A stretch of DNA of 64,000 nt, from the NCBI RefSeq assembly GCF_003597395.2, contig NC_133771.1, positions 63,123,154-63,187,153 on the forward strand, written 5' to 3'. This document shows, in pieces, positions 26,100 to 36,258 of the stretch. The notes beneath the pieces are model-generated. The model saw only the letters and a list, made by a program, of their open reading frames with translations, ran no database searches and was not told the DNA's origin. Position 1 is the stretch's first letter; the number at the start of each line of letters is the position of its first letter. Both the position numbers and the translations under genes were made by a program. The DNA is from Chelonoidis abingdonii. Lineage: Eukaryota; Chordata; Testudines; Testudinidae.

Positions 26100-26276
26100 T
26101 TGATCAGTCTACTGTTCTGAAATTAACTTCTTTTTTTCCCCCTAGACAGATTGGCAGAATTGGATTAGAGAGAAAAGGCATCTTTAAAAAAAAGAGTTGT
26201 TTAACGTTAATTGGGCTAAATTATTGTATTAATATGTGGAATAACAGCAAATTGGTGTGAGTCACTCCTTATGGGC

Positions 26277-26282
26277 CTTTAT
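26277..26282 (-). terminator. Possible distal polyadenylation signal of HTR1B
   Basis: Minus-strand AATAAA about 820 nt after the stop codon. The interval between it and the gene carries no recognisable repeat, which fits a retained 3' UTR. Motif only. Confidence 0.3.
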
Positions 26283-27063
26283 TGGCTGCGAGTTTAAATA
26301 TGTAAAATGTCAGAAACGTGTAGCGGCAATAAAATGAAAGCAGCTTGCAGGCTTTGGCACAAGCGCACGTACAATTTAGTGTGATTTGTTTGACGTGATT
26401 TGACAATAGCTAAACAGAAATAAGTCACACAGCTGCGGGAAAACAAACACAACGGCGTTGTTATTCTCATACTCAATATCCCCTCACTCCCCACTCCCCG
26501 TTTCAAGTATAAGCAAGTCACAGGTGGTTAGCCTCAACCCCTTATTGTCAATTCTTCCAGGTGTCTGCTCTGTCCGAGTACAAGCTAAGGTTTGGAGCCT
26601 TATATAGTCCACATGGCTCATTTTGTCATGTTTTAAATTAAAGAACCAAAAAGCAAGATAGTGTAGAGATACATTGCGAAAGGGCTTGCAGAGACAGCTG
26701 ATACACAAAGTTCTCCTAGGGCGTGCTGGGCGACAAACTTCTAGTTCAAGTACTGCCAAGCTGTAGATCTGTCCAAAGGAGGTGTCCAAAATCTCTCCAA
26801 CTCCTAACAGTGCTCTACGGCTTCTAGAGGGCATAATCCAGGAGACACAACAGTGATTTTTTTAGGGCATTGCTACTTAGCGGGATCAGAAGCATCAGTG
26901 ACATTACCAGGGCTAGAGGAGAAACTTTAACAGATTCGCCCCTCTGAAGGGAAGCTAAGCCCTGCTTGCGTGATTGAACTTCGCTCTCCCATTAGAGCAG
27001 CCTTTTAGATAAACGATAACATTGTTACAATAGTCAACCTACCTGTAGAATCAGACACAAAAG

Positions 27064-27069
27064 TTTATT
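27064..27069 (-). terminator. Possible proximal polyadenylation signal of HTR1B
   Basis: Minus-strand AATAAA lies about 32 nt after the HTR1B stop codon. This would give a very short 3' UTR; a second minus-strand AATAAA at 26277-26282 would give one of about 820 nt. The sequence alone does not show which is used. Confidence 0.3.
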
Positions 27070-27101
27070 GAAGCAGCCCTGGAGAACAATGCATTCAACA
27101 T

Positions 27102-28256
27102 TCAGCTTGTGCATCTAAAACGCATCAATTTATGAAAAGCTTGTTTGAAGTCTTCATTGGACATTGTATAGATTATGGGATTGATTAAAGAGTTGAGATA
27201 TCCTAGCCAGTTGAAAAAGTCAAAGATGGCCATGTGGAACCAGCAAGCGTCCCTGCAAATAGGCAACACCAAGGTGATGATGAAGAAAGGCAACCAACAG
27301 ACGATGAAGGCTCCTAAAATAATCCCTAAAGTCTTGGTAGCTTTCCGCTCTCTAGCAGCCGTGAGCTTTTTTTTCTCCAGAAGGGCATCCGAGATCTTCA
27401 CCTTGACCTGATTCATATAGACAGGAGATCCCGTTTCACTGGAAGCCTCTGGAGCCTTGGAGTTTATAGAGGTGACAGATGAAGATGATCCGGGGGAGTC
27501 GGTAATTAAATGAGCCCTTGTTAATCTTTTGCCTGTTTTCGTTGGCGTCTGTTTCAAAATCCGAGATCTGGCTTCCACATAGATCCTTCCGTAGAGGGCG
27601 ATCAGCAGCAAGGTGGGGAAGTAGAAGGCTCCCACGGTGGAGTAAACTGTGTACAGTATGTGGTCTGTGTTCACCACACAGTTAGAAACTTCTTCCGCTT
27701 TCGCTTGACGCCAAAACAAGGGCGGCATGGAGATGGAGATAGAGAAGACCCAGACCAAAGCGATCATGCCAGCCGCCCTCTTGGGAGTCCTTTTTGTAGA
27801 ATATTCAACGGCATCGGTGATCGCCCAGTATCTGTCCAGGGCGATGACACACAAATGGAGGATGGAGGCTGTGCAACAGGTAATATCCGAAGATAGCCAT
27901 ACATCGCAGACGATCTGGCCCAAAGTCCATTTCCCCGTCACAGTATACATGGTGCTAATGGGCATGACAAGGATAGACACGAGAAGGTCCGTGACGGCCA
28001 GGGAGGCTATGAGATAGTTGGCTGGAGTGTGCAATTTCCTTGTCTGATAGACGGTTGCGATTACAAAGGCATTAGAGAGCATGGTGGCGAGAGTGATCAG
28101 AGCCAAGATAATGGTGAGGACTATCTTCCAGGAGAGCGGAGTGGCCTCTTGGTAGATCCCTTCCTCTGCACTGCAATTGCGGTCGTGGTACGAGTCATTG
28201 GTTTGAAGCACCTTCAGGTTGTCGGGTGCCGCCTGGCAGGGAGCCGCTTGCTCCAT
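27102..28256 (-). CDS. HTR1B: 5-hydroxytryptamine receptor 1B (serotonin GPCR), single exon
   Basis: Class A GPCR that couples to Gi/o, lowers cAMP, and acts as a presynaptic auto- and heteroreceptor. The 384 residues (human protein about 390) are close to the human protein throughout. Visible marks: N-glycosylation sequons at N20 and N27; TM1 from about residue 44; amine-binding Asp D124 in [13 protein letters not shown] at 141-143; disulfide pair C117/C193; TM5 S206, T207 and A210; long third loop at about 229-305; CWLP at 320-323 with F324/F325; NPIIY at 359-363; C-terminal RFRCTS with likely palmitoyl C382. I start at 28256 because it is the first in-frame ATG, has G at -3 and +4, and aligns with the human start; the frame is open further to 28322 but begins there with TTG, not ATG. 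There is no intron, as is known for this gene. N349 replaces human T355. Identification is very secure. Confidence 0.98.
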   Translation of the reverse strand: MEQAAPCQAAPDNLKVLQTNDSYHDRNCSAEEGIYQEATPLSWKIVLTIILALITLATMLSNAFVIATVYQTRKLHTPANYLIASLAVTDLLVSILVMPISTMYTVTGKWTLGQIVCDVWLSSDITCCTASILHLCVIALDRYWAITDAVEYSTKRTPKRAAGMIALVWVFSISISMPPLFWRQAKAEEVSNCVVNTDHILYTVYSTVGAFYFPTLLLIALYGRIYVEARSRILKQTPTKTGKRLTRAHLITDSPGSSSSVTSINSKAPEASSETGSPVYMNQVKVKISDALLEKKKLTAARERKATKTLGIILGAFIVCWLPFFIITLVLPICRDACWFHMAIFDFFNWLGYLNSLINPIIYTMSNEDFKQAFHKLMRFRCTS

Positions 28257-28302
28257 CACCTTCTCAGCCAAAGCGCCAGCCGGCAAAGTGACAGGCGTTG
28301 AG

Positions 28303-28542
28303 TTAGCAATCCAAGGCGGCAAATGGCGGGGCGGCTCCCCCCGCCAGGGACGCGAGCGCCGGAGGAGCGGGCTGCATCTCTTCCAACTCCGCGGTCCCCG
28401 GCGCGGACTGGGGAGAGGCGCCGCTCCCCATCCCCGCGCGAGCCGGGCAATCCAACGGGGAGTCTGCTCGCTTCCCCTGCGCCCTGGCGGGTCCCTGCCC
28501 AGTGGCGCCAGCTGAACCCGGGCACGGCGCGAGCCGGGGCAT
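28303..28542 (-). other. Upstream ORF 2 in the predicted HTR1B leader (79 codons)
   Basis: An ATG at 28542 opens a 79-codon frame that ends in TAA at 28303-28305, 46 nt before the receptor ATG and in a different frame. All other ATGs between the predicted start site and the receptor start, apart from that of the 11-codon frame, are internal to this one (28431 and 28377). The product is Ala/Pro/Gly-rich and resembles nothing I know, so a role in damping translation is more likely than a protein role. Confidence 0.35.
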
Positions 28543-28740
28543 TAGCGCAAGGGGCCGCAGCCTCCTTGAAATCTGCCCCCGCTTTGGAGGGGTTCAGAGC
28601 GGCTCCCCCTGCGGCGCTGGGGCCGCCCCGCTCCCCGGGCAGCAGGAAGCTTCAGATTCCCCGGGCGGAGGGTTCGCTGCCTAGTGCTGCCCGGGCTGGC
28701 GGGGGGAGCCCTGTGCGCCGGCCGCGCCCGCCCCCCGCTG

Positions 28741-28776
28741 CTAGCTGCGCGGCTCTGCCCCGCCACCGCACGTCAT
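28741..28776 (-). other. Upstream ORF 1 in the predicted HTR1B leader (11 codons)
   Basis: The first ATG downstream of the predicted start site opens an 11-codon frame (begins MTCGGG) that ends in TAG, about 485 nt before the receptor ATG. Seen directly; translation is not shown. Confidence 0.4.
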
Positions 28777-28913
28777 TCACAAGTGGCCGCGAGAGGCGCG
28801 GCAGCCGGGGGGCAAAGGCGCCGCCCCCGCTGGGGCCCCAGTGTCCGCCAGGCGCTCGGGGGCAGGCAGGGGCTGGGCTCCGGCAGGCAGCGACAGGCGC
28901 TCAGCCTCCGCCC

Positions 28914-28921
28914 CTTATATA
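28914..28921 (-). promoter_or_regulatory. HTR1B: TATA box of HTR1B (predicted core promoter)
   Basis: On the minus strand the sequence reads TATATAAG, followed at once by a GC box GGGGCGG (28908-28914). It lies about 660 bp upstream of the HTR1B ATG inside a GC-rich block. A start site 25-30 bases downstream would fall near 28885-28892 and give a leader of about 630 nt. Sequence motif only; the start site is inferred. Confidence 0.55.
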
Positions 28922-30321
28922 CAGCCCCAGCTCCGAGCCGCCGGACCAGCGCAACTCCTGTGGTGCCGAGTGCGGGTTCCCGGCGGCTCATCACCCGTCC
29001 GCGGAGGAGCCCTCCGGGTCCTAACGCCCCCGTCAGCCGCTTCCTCAACCTCCCCCACCCCTCGGGCCGTGCATTGCTCCTCTCTCACCCCCTCCCACTC
29101 CAGCTGCCAGCCCCGAGACCGCGAGCGCCGGGGAGAGCGGGCAGAGGAACCGGTTCGGGCAGAGGCCCAAGTCGCGCTTCGCTCTGCTGGATCTCTCGCC
29201 TGGTCCCCCCTCGCCTACCTGCCGCTCCTGGCCGGGAGCTGTGGGCCCCGGGGTTTGGCCGAGGGGCGCTTTTCTGCACTGGAAACAAGCTGCAAGCGAG
29301 GGGGCAGGGAGCCTGCAAAGCTGGGGATGTGAGCCCGATACCCCGGGCTGCCATGATCCCTGAGAGGGCCCGGGAGGGCTGGTGCGTTTGGGAGGGATCA
29401 TGTCTTTTGGTAACGTCTCTTATCTCTTATGCGCCCCCTGCATGCTGGGGTGATAGTGCAGCCCCTCTGTACTGTAGCCTCCTTGGAGTGGGAAGTTGCT
29501 TTTGCTGGAAACTTTCCCCCCACACAGCTGCTGGGCTGCCCAACCCAGCTCGCTCCCCACCCCAGAGCATTGCCCGCGGGCGATGCATTCCATTCACACG
29601 GTGTGTGCATCCTGGTTCAAGAACACGTATCCCGTACATCGCTAGGGAGGTTTTGCATTCAGGTATAGTCAGGATCCGGTTGGAAAAGGCAAACAAAAGC
29701 GCTCAAGCAGACGGGGTGGGAGATTAGGCTGTAGGGTAGCAGTGGGTGATTTTTATTGTCTTAATAGCTATAATCTGTTGTTTACCAGTCTTTGATTTCC
29801 GGCAAAAAAAAAAAAAAGCCTGTGAATTGGTCTAGTTGTATCGGGTTCCTCTCGGAGAAACCTCAGGGCTGGGGAGCGCTCTGATGGGAGCCCAGCGCTT
29901 TTATGGGCTAATGTTGTGTAAATCCCCGTTTATTGTGTGGGCTTAAAGTCCTAAACAGACAATATCCGATCGTTAAAGCACCATCTACTGTCATTTAGAA
30001 AGCCCCCCTCCAGCGTTCACACTGTATTTAATGGAGAGGATGCTTAATCAACACACACGCACTGCTGACTAAGCCTGAAGTGTGTGTGTGGTGTTAGTGC
30101 AGACTGGACACACAATATACAGGATTTCTAACTTCTGGGCGTGTTGAGAAGTGTCCTTTCAGCTGTTTCAGTCATTTCCCACATGCAATCAAAGGAAAGA
30201 TTTGCAAGGAAAATAAATATAAGATTTTTGTTGATTCGGTGCTCTCGCTGGAATCTCTCGGTAATGTATAGAAAATGGATTGGGGAAGGGAGAGGAAAGG
30301 GAATTCTCTTCCTGAAATGTC

Positions 30322-30360
30322 TATACGTACGTGCACGCGCGCACGCACACACACACACAC
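30322..30360. repeat. Alternating purine-pyrimidine tract ending in (CA)n
   Basis: 39 bases alternate without a break: TA/CG/TG steps, a GC-rich centre, then a CA run. Lies about 2.1 kb upstream of the HTR1B ATG. Confidence 0.9.
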
Positions 30361-31672
30361 TTGATTTGTGCATGTTTATGTATAAAACTTCAGAGCACTA
30401 AAAATCTCATTGAATCTTCCATACCCGAGAACCTCAGCTGGCGCCGCATTGTCGTCTGACAATTGAGACTGTCAATCTTTAACTGGCAAGCTCTGCTCTT
30501 GTTCCCCGGGAGTGCTGAGTCCTCAAAGTCACCACCACCTCCAGGGAGCCTTTTGTTCAAGGTAGCAGGTCAGTGATCCTGGTGCAGCCCGCACTCTGCA
30601 GCTGCACGTTTGCTCTTGTCGCCCAGCCAGCGGCAGCCAGTAGCCAACCGCTTGTACTGTGCAGTGGGCCCGGTAAAATGTCAAGAGCTGAAGGGGTTAG
30701 CACCTTCCTCTTGCTGGCGAGCCTTTTCTTTTAGTGAGTGTTTTCAGGGGTGCTCACAGTGAAATGCTCCTAGAGCACAGTTCTGGAAAGCAAAGAGCAT
30801 TTAGAAAGTAAGCTGATATATAGAGAGAGCCAGAGTCATAGGCTACGGCGTTGGCACAGAATTAGAGAGCCATTCCCTCCTGTTTATACACTCCCCCACC
30901 TGACCAGCGGTGCAGCTGTAAGTCAGAACTCGGAATGCCTTGTAAGACGAGACAAGCAGACCAAACAAGACGATGTGCCCAGTCGAAGGGCGTGTTAGGG
31001 TGCCAGGCTGAGAAGTAGGGATGTGCAAATATAAACGAGAGGAGGGGGAAGCCTGTAAGAAAGCTCCCCAAATCGAAGCTCAGAGGAAAACTTGCCCGCA
31101 GCTACTGTGGCTTTGCAGGCTGCGTGTGTGCTGATAGAGCTGTTATCCGTAGGGAACTGTCCAGGAAAGAGACCTCCTGAAACAGGCTAGCGTCCGTACG
31201 GAATGTCCGCCCGAGAAAAGCAGTGACGCTGGACCTCAAGACATGCACGGACATCAAGACATGCTGGACAGCAAGACATACTCAATCCCCCCCGTTGCAC
31301 CCTCCCCCCTCAGACAGGTGTCTGAAGTGCTGAGCACCCACAAATCGGGGGAAGGTACGGGTGCTCAGCATTTTGAAAGTCAAGCCATAAAGGCCCAGGC
31401 CCGTCCTCACGGAAATCGTCTAGTTAGAAACTCTGCAGGACTAGAGCTTCAATCAGTATCTTGGCAGAGATGAGAGTTTGAGTTAATTGCAGTTTTGATT
31501 GTCAAGGTTTGGCTCTACTTGCATTGGCTTCTGATAGCAGTATATATCTTCCCTATTCACTCCCAAGAATCAGCCTCTGATGTTTGCCACTTTTTCAGCA
31601 CGGAACCAATACATATAGCCAAGATTAGTCACCTATTGTTGTAAAGTATGCACTGGATTAAAGGGCCAGACG

Positions 31673-31695
31673 TTTTTTTGTTGTTGTTGTTGTTG
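31673..31695. repeat. (TTG)n microsatellite
   Basis: T-run followed by about six TTG units. Confidence 0.9.
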
Positions 31696-31904
31696 TATTT
31701 TATTGTGTATGTACACACAATGGTGTATTTAACAGCACTTCACTGCACACTGGAAATGCATTCCTTGGCCATTTGCCAGTGAGTGATTAGCCCATGTCCA
31801 CATGTTACATAGAGGTAAATTCAATCGCTGCTTAATTACTCTTCCATGGATGTAAACGAGGGTAGAATATTGACCCTCGGTCTTTACATCAGGGAAGCTT
31901 GGTC

Positions 31905-31995
31905 TCCCGCCCTCTGGCGTAGGGACTGTTTTATGTACATGTTTCAACAGTGCCTAGCACAACGGGGTCCTCCTATTCGTTGATCGTTACTTAAA
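31905..31995 (+). mobile_element. L2 LINE 3' tail fragment
   Basis: 'cagtgcctagcacaacgggg' followed by 'tcct' and a TAAATAATAA-like end matches the L2 tail also seen at 3510-3590. Confidence 0.6.
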
Positions 31996-34432
31996 TAATA
32001 ACATAGAGCCTTTTGTATTCTTCGGGACTCTTTTCAGTGGGAAGAGATTTTACAATGTAAGTTCTTCGTGCTGCTGCAGTATAAATTCCCCCTCTCCCAT
32101 TTAACATTTTCTATTGATTTTGATTAAACTCATCTAGGCAACTTCCCTCTGAATTCCCACCCCCGAATTCTCCCAAGAAGGGCAAATTTGTGATGCCCAA
32201 TTGATTTTAATTTCAAAAACTCTTTCTGTTTTCCCACAGCATGTCTCTCTTCGGTGGAAAGACTCTTCGCTTACACTCGCATTTCCTTCAGTAGTAACAT
32301 TCTAACCTTTTGACCTCCAGGCTAACCTTTTAATCAAGACAAATACCACGTGGCTGGAGAATGCGCTCTGGACTCTCTATTGATGCAGTTGTTTACCCTT
32401 ATGATCAAAAGTTCTTGTTCCTCTGAGGGTGCTCTTGCGGTTGTTCTCCCTTAATTCTCGCGTTGTACATCCATATTCATCAGTCCTCGGTCTCTTGTTT
32501 GGCTTGAAATGTCTTTCCTTCTCATTTTTTTAAAGTTATGCTATACAACCCTGAATCTTATGATCAAGAGTATATTCACCCAGGGCCAAAATCATCATTG
32601 GTGTAATTTCAATGATTTCACTAGAGTTACACCAGGGAATAATTGCGCCCCTATATTTGGCCCCACTTACTATTTTGGCAAATATGCCCAATATTTCTTA
32701 CTGGGAATACTGCTTGAACTGGCAATACCTTACTGACAGGCAATAAGGTAAAAGACAACTTCATAACTGGGCTTTCTGTAGCAGGTTATGTATTGATGAT
32801 CTCCATGGAGGGGTTGGGGGAGAAGGAATGTTCTCACCCAGGCTGTGGAGCTATTCCGTAGAGGTTCCTGATTAAAAGGGGAAAGAAAACTTTGAGAAAC
32901 TGTATATCCATTCTCTTTGGGCTGTGAATGCTGATTCTCAAGATTTGCGCCATAGTGAAAGATGCTGCAGACTTTCAAGAGTGTCTTTTATTCTCTCTCT
33001 GCCCAAGAAGTGCACAGTCCAAGTGCTGTTACATGATGGGCTCCCACAGAGCCAAGAATTGATGGAGGCAGGAAACAGGATGATAGCAGGATCTTCAAGA
33101 AATTATTGGCAAGTGTCATCTTATCCTGGAGTTTCAATCTGCACAATAATTTGAATCACATATATTATTCCATGAATGATTCTAATCCATAGTTATACCA
33201 TCACTTTGAAACCTGCATTTCAAAGTAACAGGCAGAAACTCTCGCAACCTTCTATTCTTGTCAACTGTGCCTTAAAAGATGCTTATGGAAAGAGATTCAA
33301 CTTCTTGCAGCTTTTGGCTTTTATGCAGAGGAATGCATAAATAGTCATTTCATTCTATTGGGGTAATAGTTCTGATATTTCTTTTATCCACATTTTGACT
33401 ATTAAAATAGCGGAATTAAGGAACTACAAGTGAAAAAAAAGAGGATAATAGTCTGGTTATCCAATTGCAAACTGTCAGTATATGATGACTGATGTGACCC
33501 AAACTTGGATCCATGGCTTGTGAAGAAAGGCAGACATGTAGGAACAATCCTATGAATACCACAAATTAAGAGTCTAAACCCACAATCAGATCTGTGAAGG
33601 TGGATCTTTTCACCCATTTGGAGTCAACAGGGCTCTGCATAGGTTCATAGGTCTGTCTCAATGAATCAGAAGGGATCAGGACCTATGGATTTTGTTGTGT
33701 TCTCTTAGGCTTTAAGTCACTCCAGTGTATATGGCTTTAGGCACAACTTAAGCCTCCCTTATATTGGTATTTGGTTGAGTTTGCCGGCAAACACCACCAA
33801 AATATGTGTGAAATATTTTCTGATGTTAACTTTGAAATATAGATGAGGCCATTTAAACGCCAACACTTTTAAGTCACTAGTCAAAATAAAAATACCCAGC
33901 TTGAGTTACTAAAATTTAATTATAAGGAACAGCTGGGGATGGTTTTGATTTTGACTCTGAAGTCCCATAAAAAGAAACAAGCACATGTGTTCATGCTCAC
34001 ACTCTTTTCACATAGACACATACATACTCACACTTAATTGGACTCTTTACACAGAGGAATAAAGCCCATATAATTTGAATTAGCACTTTCTTCCTTGAAT
34101 TTGTCCAATTAGGAAGATCCGAGCATCCATAGGTGCAGAAGAAGACACTCAAACTTTCTATAAATAGGGCTTATCTTGCATTACAAATTACTTTTTAACT
34201 GGACATCCAGGGTCGGATGATAAGAGGACTCAATACTCCCTTGTGCATTCTCTGCCACTTCATCTCCAGACACTGAATCCTGCCTAACTGGCTTCCTCCA
34301 GCTCATGGAAGTGGTATCAGTGCTTGGTGACTGCTTCCCCTTCGCCCTAACCAGGACTCATAGACGATGATCAGTTTATCACGCATGGAGTTTTGGCAAA
34401 TGCTACATGACCACCTCAGACCAACCGACCAT
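31996..34432. other. No gene seen; palindromic-repeat fragments
   Basis: 32580-32666 is a clear inverted pair ('gggccaaaatcatcattggt' ... 'ttgcgcccctatatttggccc'-like). 33585-33690 holds another fragment. Otherwise unique; frames of 71-82 codons are unrecognised. Confidence 0.45.
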
Positions 34433-34510
34433 CATAGAATCATAGAATATTGGGGTTGGAAGACACTTCAGAAGTCAATCTCCTCTTTCTAGGCTGATCA
34501 ATGTCCTCCT
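34433..34510 (-). mobile_element. CR1 LINE, 3' tail
   Basis: 'atcatagaatcatagaatat', then 'ggggttggaagacacttcag', is the CR1 terminus read on the minus strand; this subtype differs from the other copies here in its 'gggttggaag' wording. Confidence 0.8.
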
Positions 34511-35391
34511 GGCAACAGAACAGAAAAAAAGACACTCAACAGGAAACAGAAGTAGTCCCATCATAATCACAGGTATCTTCTAAGGCAGCCTTTTGTTATG
34601 AGACCCTCAGATCTGGTTGCAGAGCAGCATACACAATAACTCCAGTGAAAGCTCTGCCCTTTCTCCAGGCCCCTCATAAGCAATGTTCCCTAGGAGGGAC
34701 CATCCTCACAGTTTAGACCGTCACAAGTTATGCATTTTAGGTAGTCAATGTTTGCAGCTCAGCAAGAGAAGTAATTAATTTTATGCAGGTCCTTGTGGAA
34801 TGTACCACAGGAAATGGTTCCCATCCCTAAACTTTCAGATATCAGGGTACAGTTATGTGCTAAGTAGTTAGCATGGGTGAAGTACCCCTTTAATGCAGAA
34901 CTCTTTCTTCAAAATAAGAGCTAGATACCTGTTCAGCATGTAGGCCAGCTTCTCACCATCTCCGAGAACCTGATGGTAAAGCTTTAAGAGGAAGTAAAGT
35001 GGGGTAGTGAGGACTCCAAATCTGGACTATCTGGAGGAACCTAATTTGAAAGGTATTTTGTCCAGCATTCTGTGCTGAGACTTGACAAAAGGTAAACCTT
35101 CCACAATTAGTTATGAAGTGGACATCAGAGGGGCTAAAGCTTATTTCACTTTAAACCAGATGTAAACTTGCCTCACATTAGAGGAGACAATCTGCAAAGA
35201 GTTAGTTTCAGGATCTAGAGTTGTTTTAAAAATCTCCAATAGTGAAACTCCCAAACAGTAAGTTTTTGGAAACACTGCACTGAATTCTTCATATATGTTT
35301 AAAAAAGACAACAAATCAAGAGAGAACAAACTGCACAAAGAATGTGTTCAGTGCTGTAAATCAGAGCGAAGAAATACCAATACTGAGAATT
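34511..35391. other. No gene seen
   Basis: Nothing recognised. Confidence 0.35.
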
Positions 35392-35481
35392 AAGGGCCAG
35401 ATCTTCAGTTGGTGTAAAGCAGCACAGTTCCATTGACTTCAGAAGAGCTAAGCTGATTTACTCTAGATGAGGATCTGGCAT
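35392..35481. repeat. Palindromic interspersed repeat, near complete
   Basis: The left arm 'gccagatcttcagttggtgt' and the right arm 'tttactctagatgaggatct' plus 'ggc' are reverse complements with few changes, around a 'ccattgacttcag' centre. Confidence 0.75.
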
Positions 35482-36209
35482 TTCTAAATCCCTAGTGAAT
35501 ATCTGTCTAGGCAAAAAGATAACATATGTTAAGCACACTGCTAATATTAATATATATGCTTTCACCATAGCTTCTTTTTTCATGGCGGTAACCAGACTTA
35601 ACGCCCAATTTTTTATAGCTTTTGGCTTTATATTGGTCAGCTGGAGTGTCAGAGCTGGCTCTTTTGAAAACCATTGATGAAGAAAAATCCAAGCCCAGAA
35701 GTACATCATCAGGGAAGATTATAACTCATACTGACAGTACACAAATTCTACTCTATATTGTCTTGTTGGGAAAGATCCAAGCTTATGTGTCCTTTCCTAT
35801 CTTGAAGCTATACTAAAAGATCTAGTGAAAGAACAGCTGATTTAGCCATCCTTTTTATGACAGCTGCAAATTCTCTGCAAGCCAGTCAGATCCAATACAA
35901 TCAGGTCTTGGACTCAGTCTCACATAAAAAATGCAAGTATAGATGTTGCCAAGTATGGGACCCAATCTGTCAAAGGGTTGTGCAATTATCAAAGGATGTG
36001 ATGTAGCCACAGTTCTTTCTGCAGCCCATTTGGCATGGGATACCAGATCATGAAACTTTACTGGAAACTCTTCAATGAGTATGTACAATTTCCCTGCAAT
36101 GAGTTTAAGGTTCTCCCAAATATTGAAATAATGTGACTCTTTAACCTCTGGTTGTAAGAATAAATATTTCAATTTTTTTGAGGGAAATGAGGGCATTAAT
36201 GTAGATCAA
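35482..36209. other. 728-bp unrecognised segment between two inverted repeat arms
   Basis: Flanked on the left by the palindromic repeat at 35392-35481 and on the right by an inverted single arm at 36210-36258. The minus strand has a 113-codon frame (35855-36196) with no motif I can assign. Confidence 0.35.
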
Positions 36210-36258
36210 GTGACTTCAATGGAACTGTGCCAGTTTATGCCAACTAACGATCTGGGCT
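36210..36258. repeat. Inverted single arm of the palindromic repeat
   Basis: Reverse complement begins 'gcccagatcgttagttggca' and continues 'cacagttccattgaagtca', matching the left arm at 35394-35445. Confidence 0.75.

Larger units (their letters stand above)
26100..27101. other. Repeat-free flank downstream of HTR1B (3' UTR and candidate conserved non-coding DNA)
   Basis: About 1 kb of mixed-composition DNA with no transposon signature, unlike most of the window. It should contain the HTR1B 3' UTR. Open frames on the minus strand here (26294-26834) have no recognisable domains and I treat them as chance. Confidence 0.4.
28250..29340. promoter_or_regulatory. CpG island over the HTR1B 5' end
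   Basis: Base composition changes sharply from the AT-rich surroundings to a G+C-rich, CpG-dense block that covers the start of the receptor gene, its predicted leader and the promoter. Long open frames on both strands here result from GC richness and lack of stop codons; none resembles a known protein. Confidence 0.8.
29341..31904. other. HTR1B upstream flank; no further gene seen
   Basis: Composition falls from GC-rich to average. It contains A14 at 29804-29817, a Z-DNA-prone tract at 30322-30360, a TTG run at 31673-31695 and a decayed palindromic repeat near 31310-31405 ('aagtgctgagcaccca'/'gggtgctcagcatttt'). No exon recognised. Confidence 0.45.

Noticed and set aside
27102..28256. Alternative identity as HTR1D or another 5-HT1 subtype
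   Set aside because: The N-terminal NCSA sequon region, the [21 protein letters not shown] loop and the C-terminal RFRCTS tail match 5-HT1B rather than 1D, 1E or 1F.
27175..28301. Plus-strand frames of 78-98 codons across HTR1B
   Set aside because: Antisense shadows of the conserved receptor coding sequence.
28323..29727. Long plus-strand frames of 233 and 347 codons opposite the HTR1B leader
   Set aside because: The CpG island lacks stop codons in many frames; compositions are Arg/Pro/Ala/Gly-rich, with no domain and no splice or promoter support for an antisense gene.
35855..36196. 113-codon minus-strand frame, considered as a retroelement integrase fragment
   Set aside because: A short 'AQPFDRLGPI' stretch only loosely resembles integrase linker wording; no catalytic or zinc-finger residues are present.
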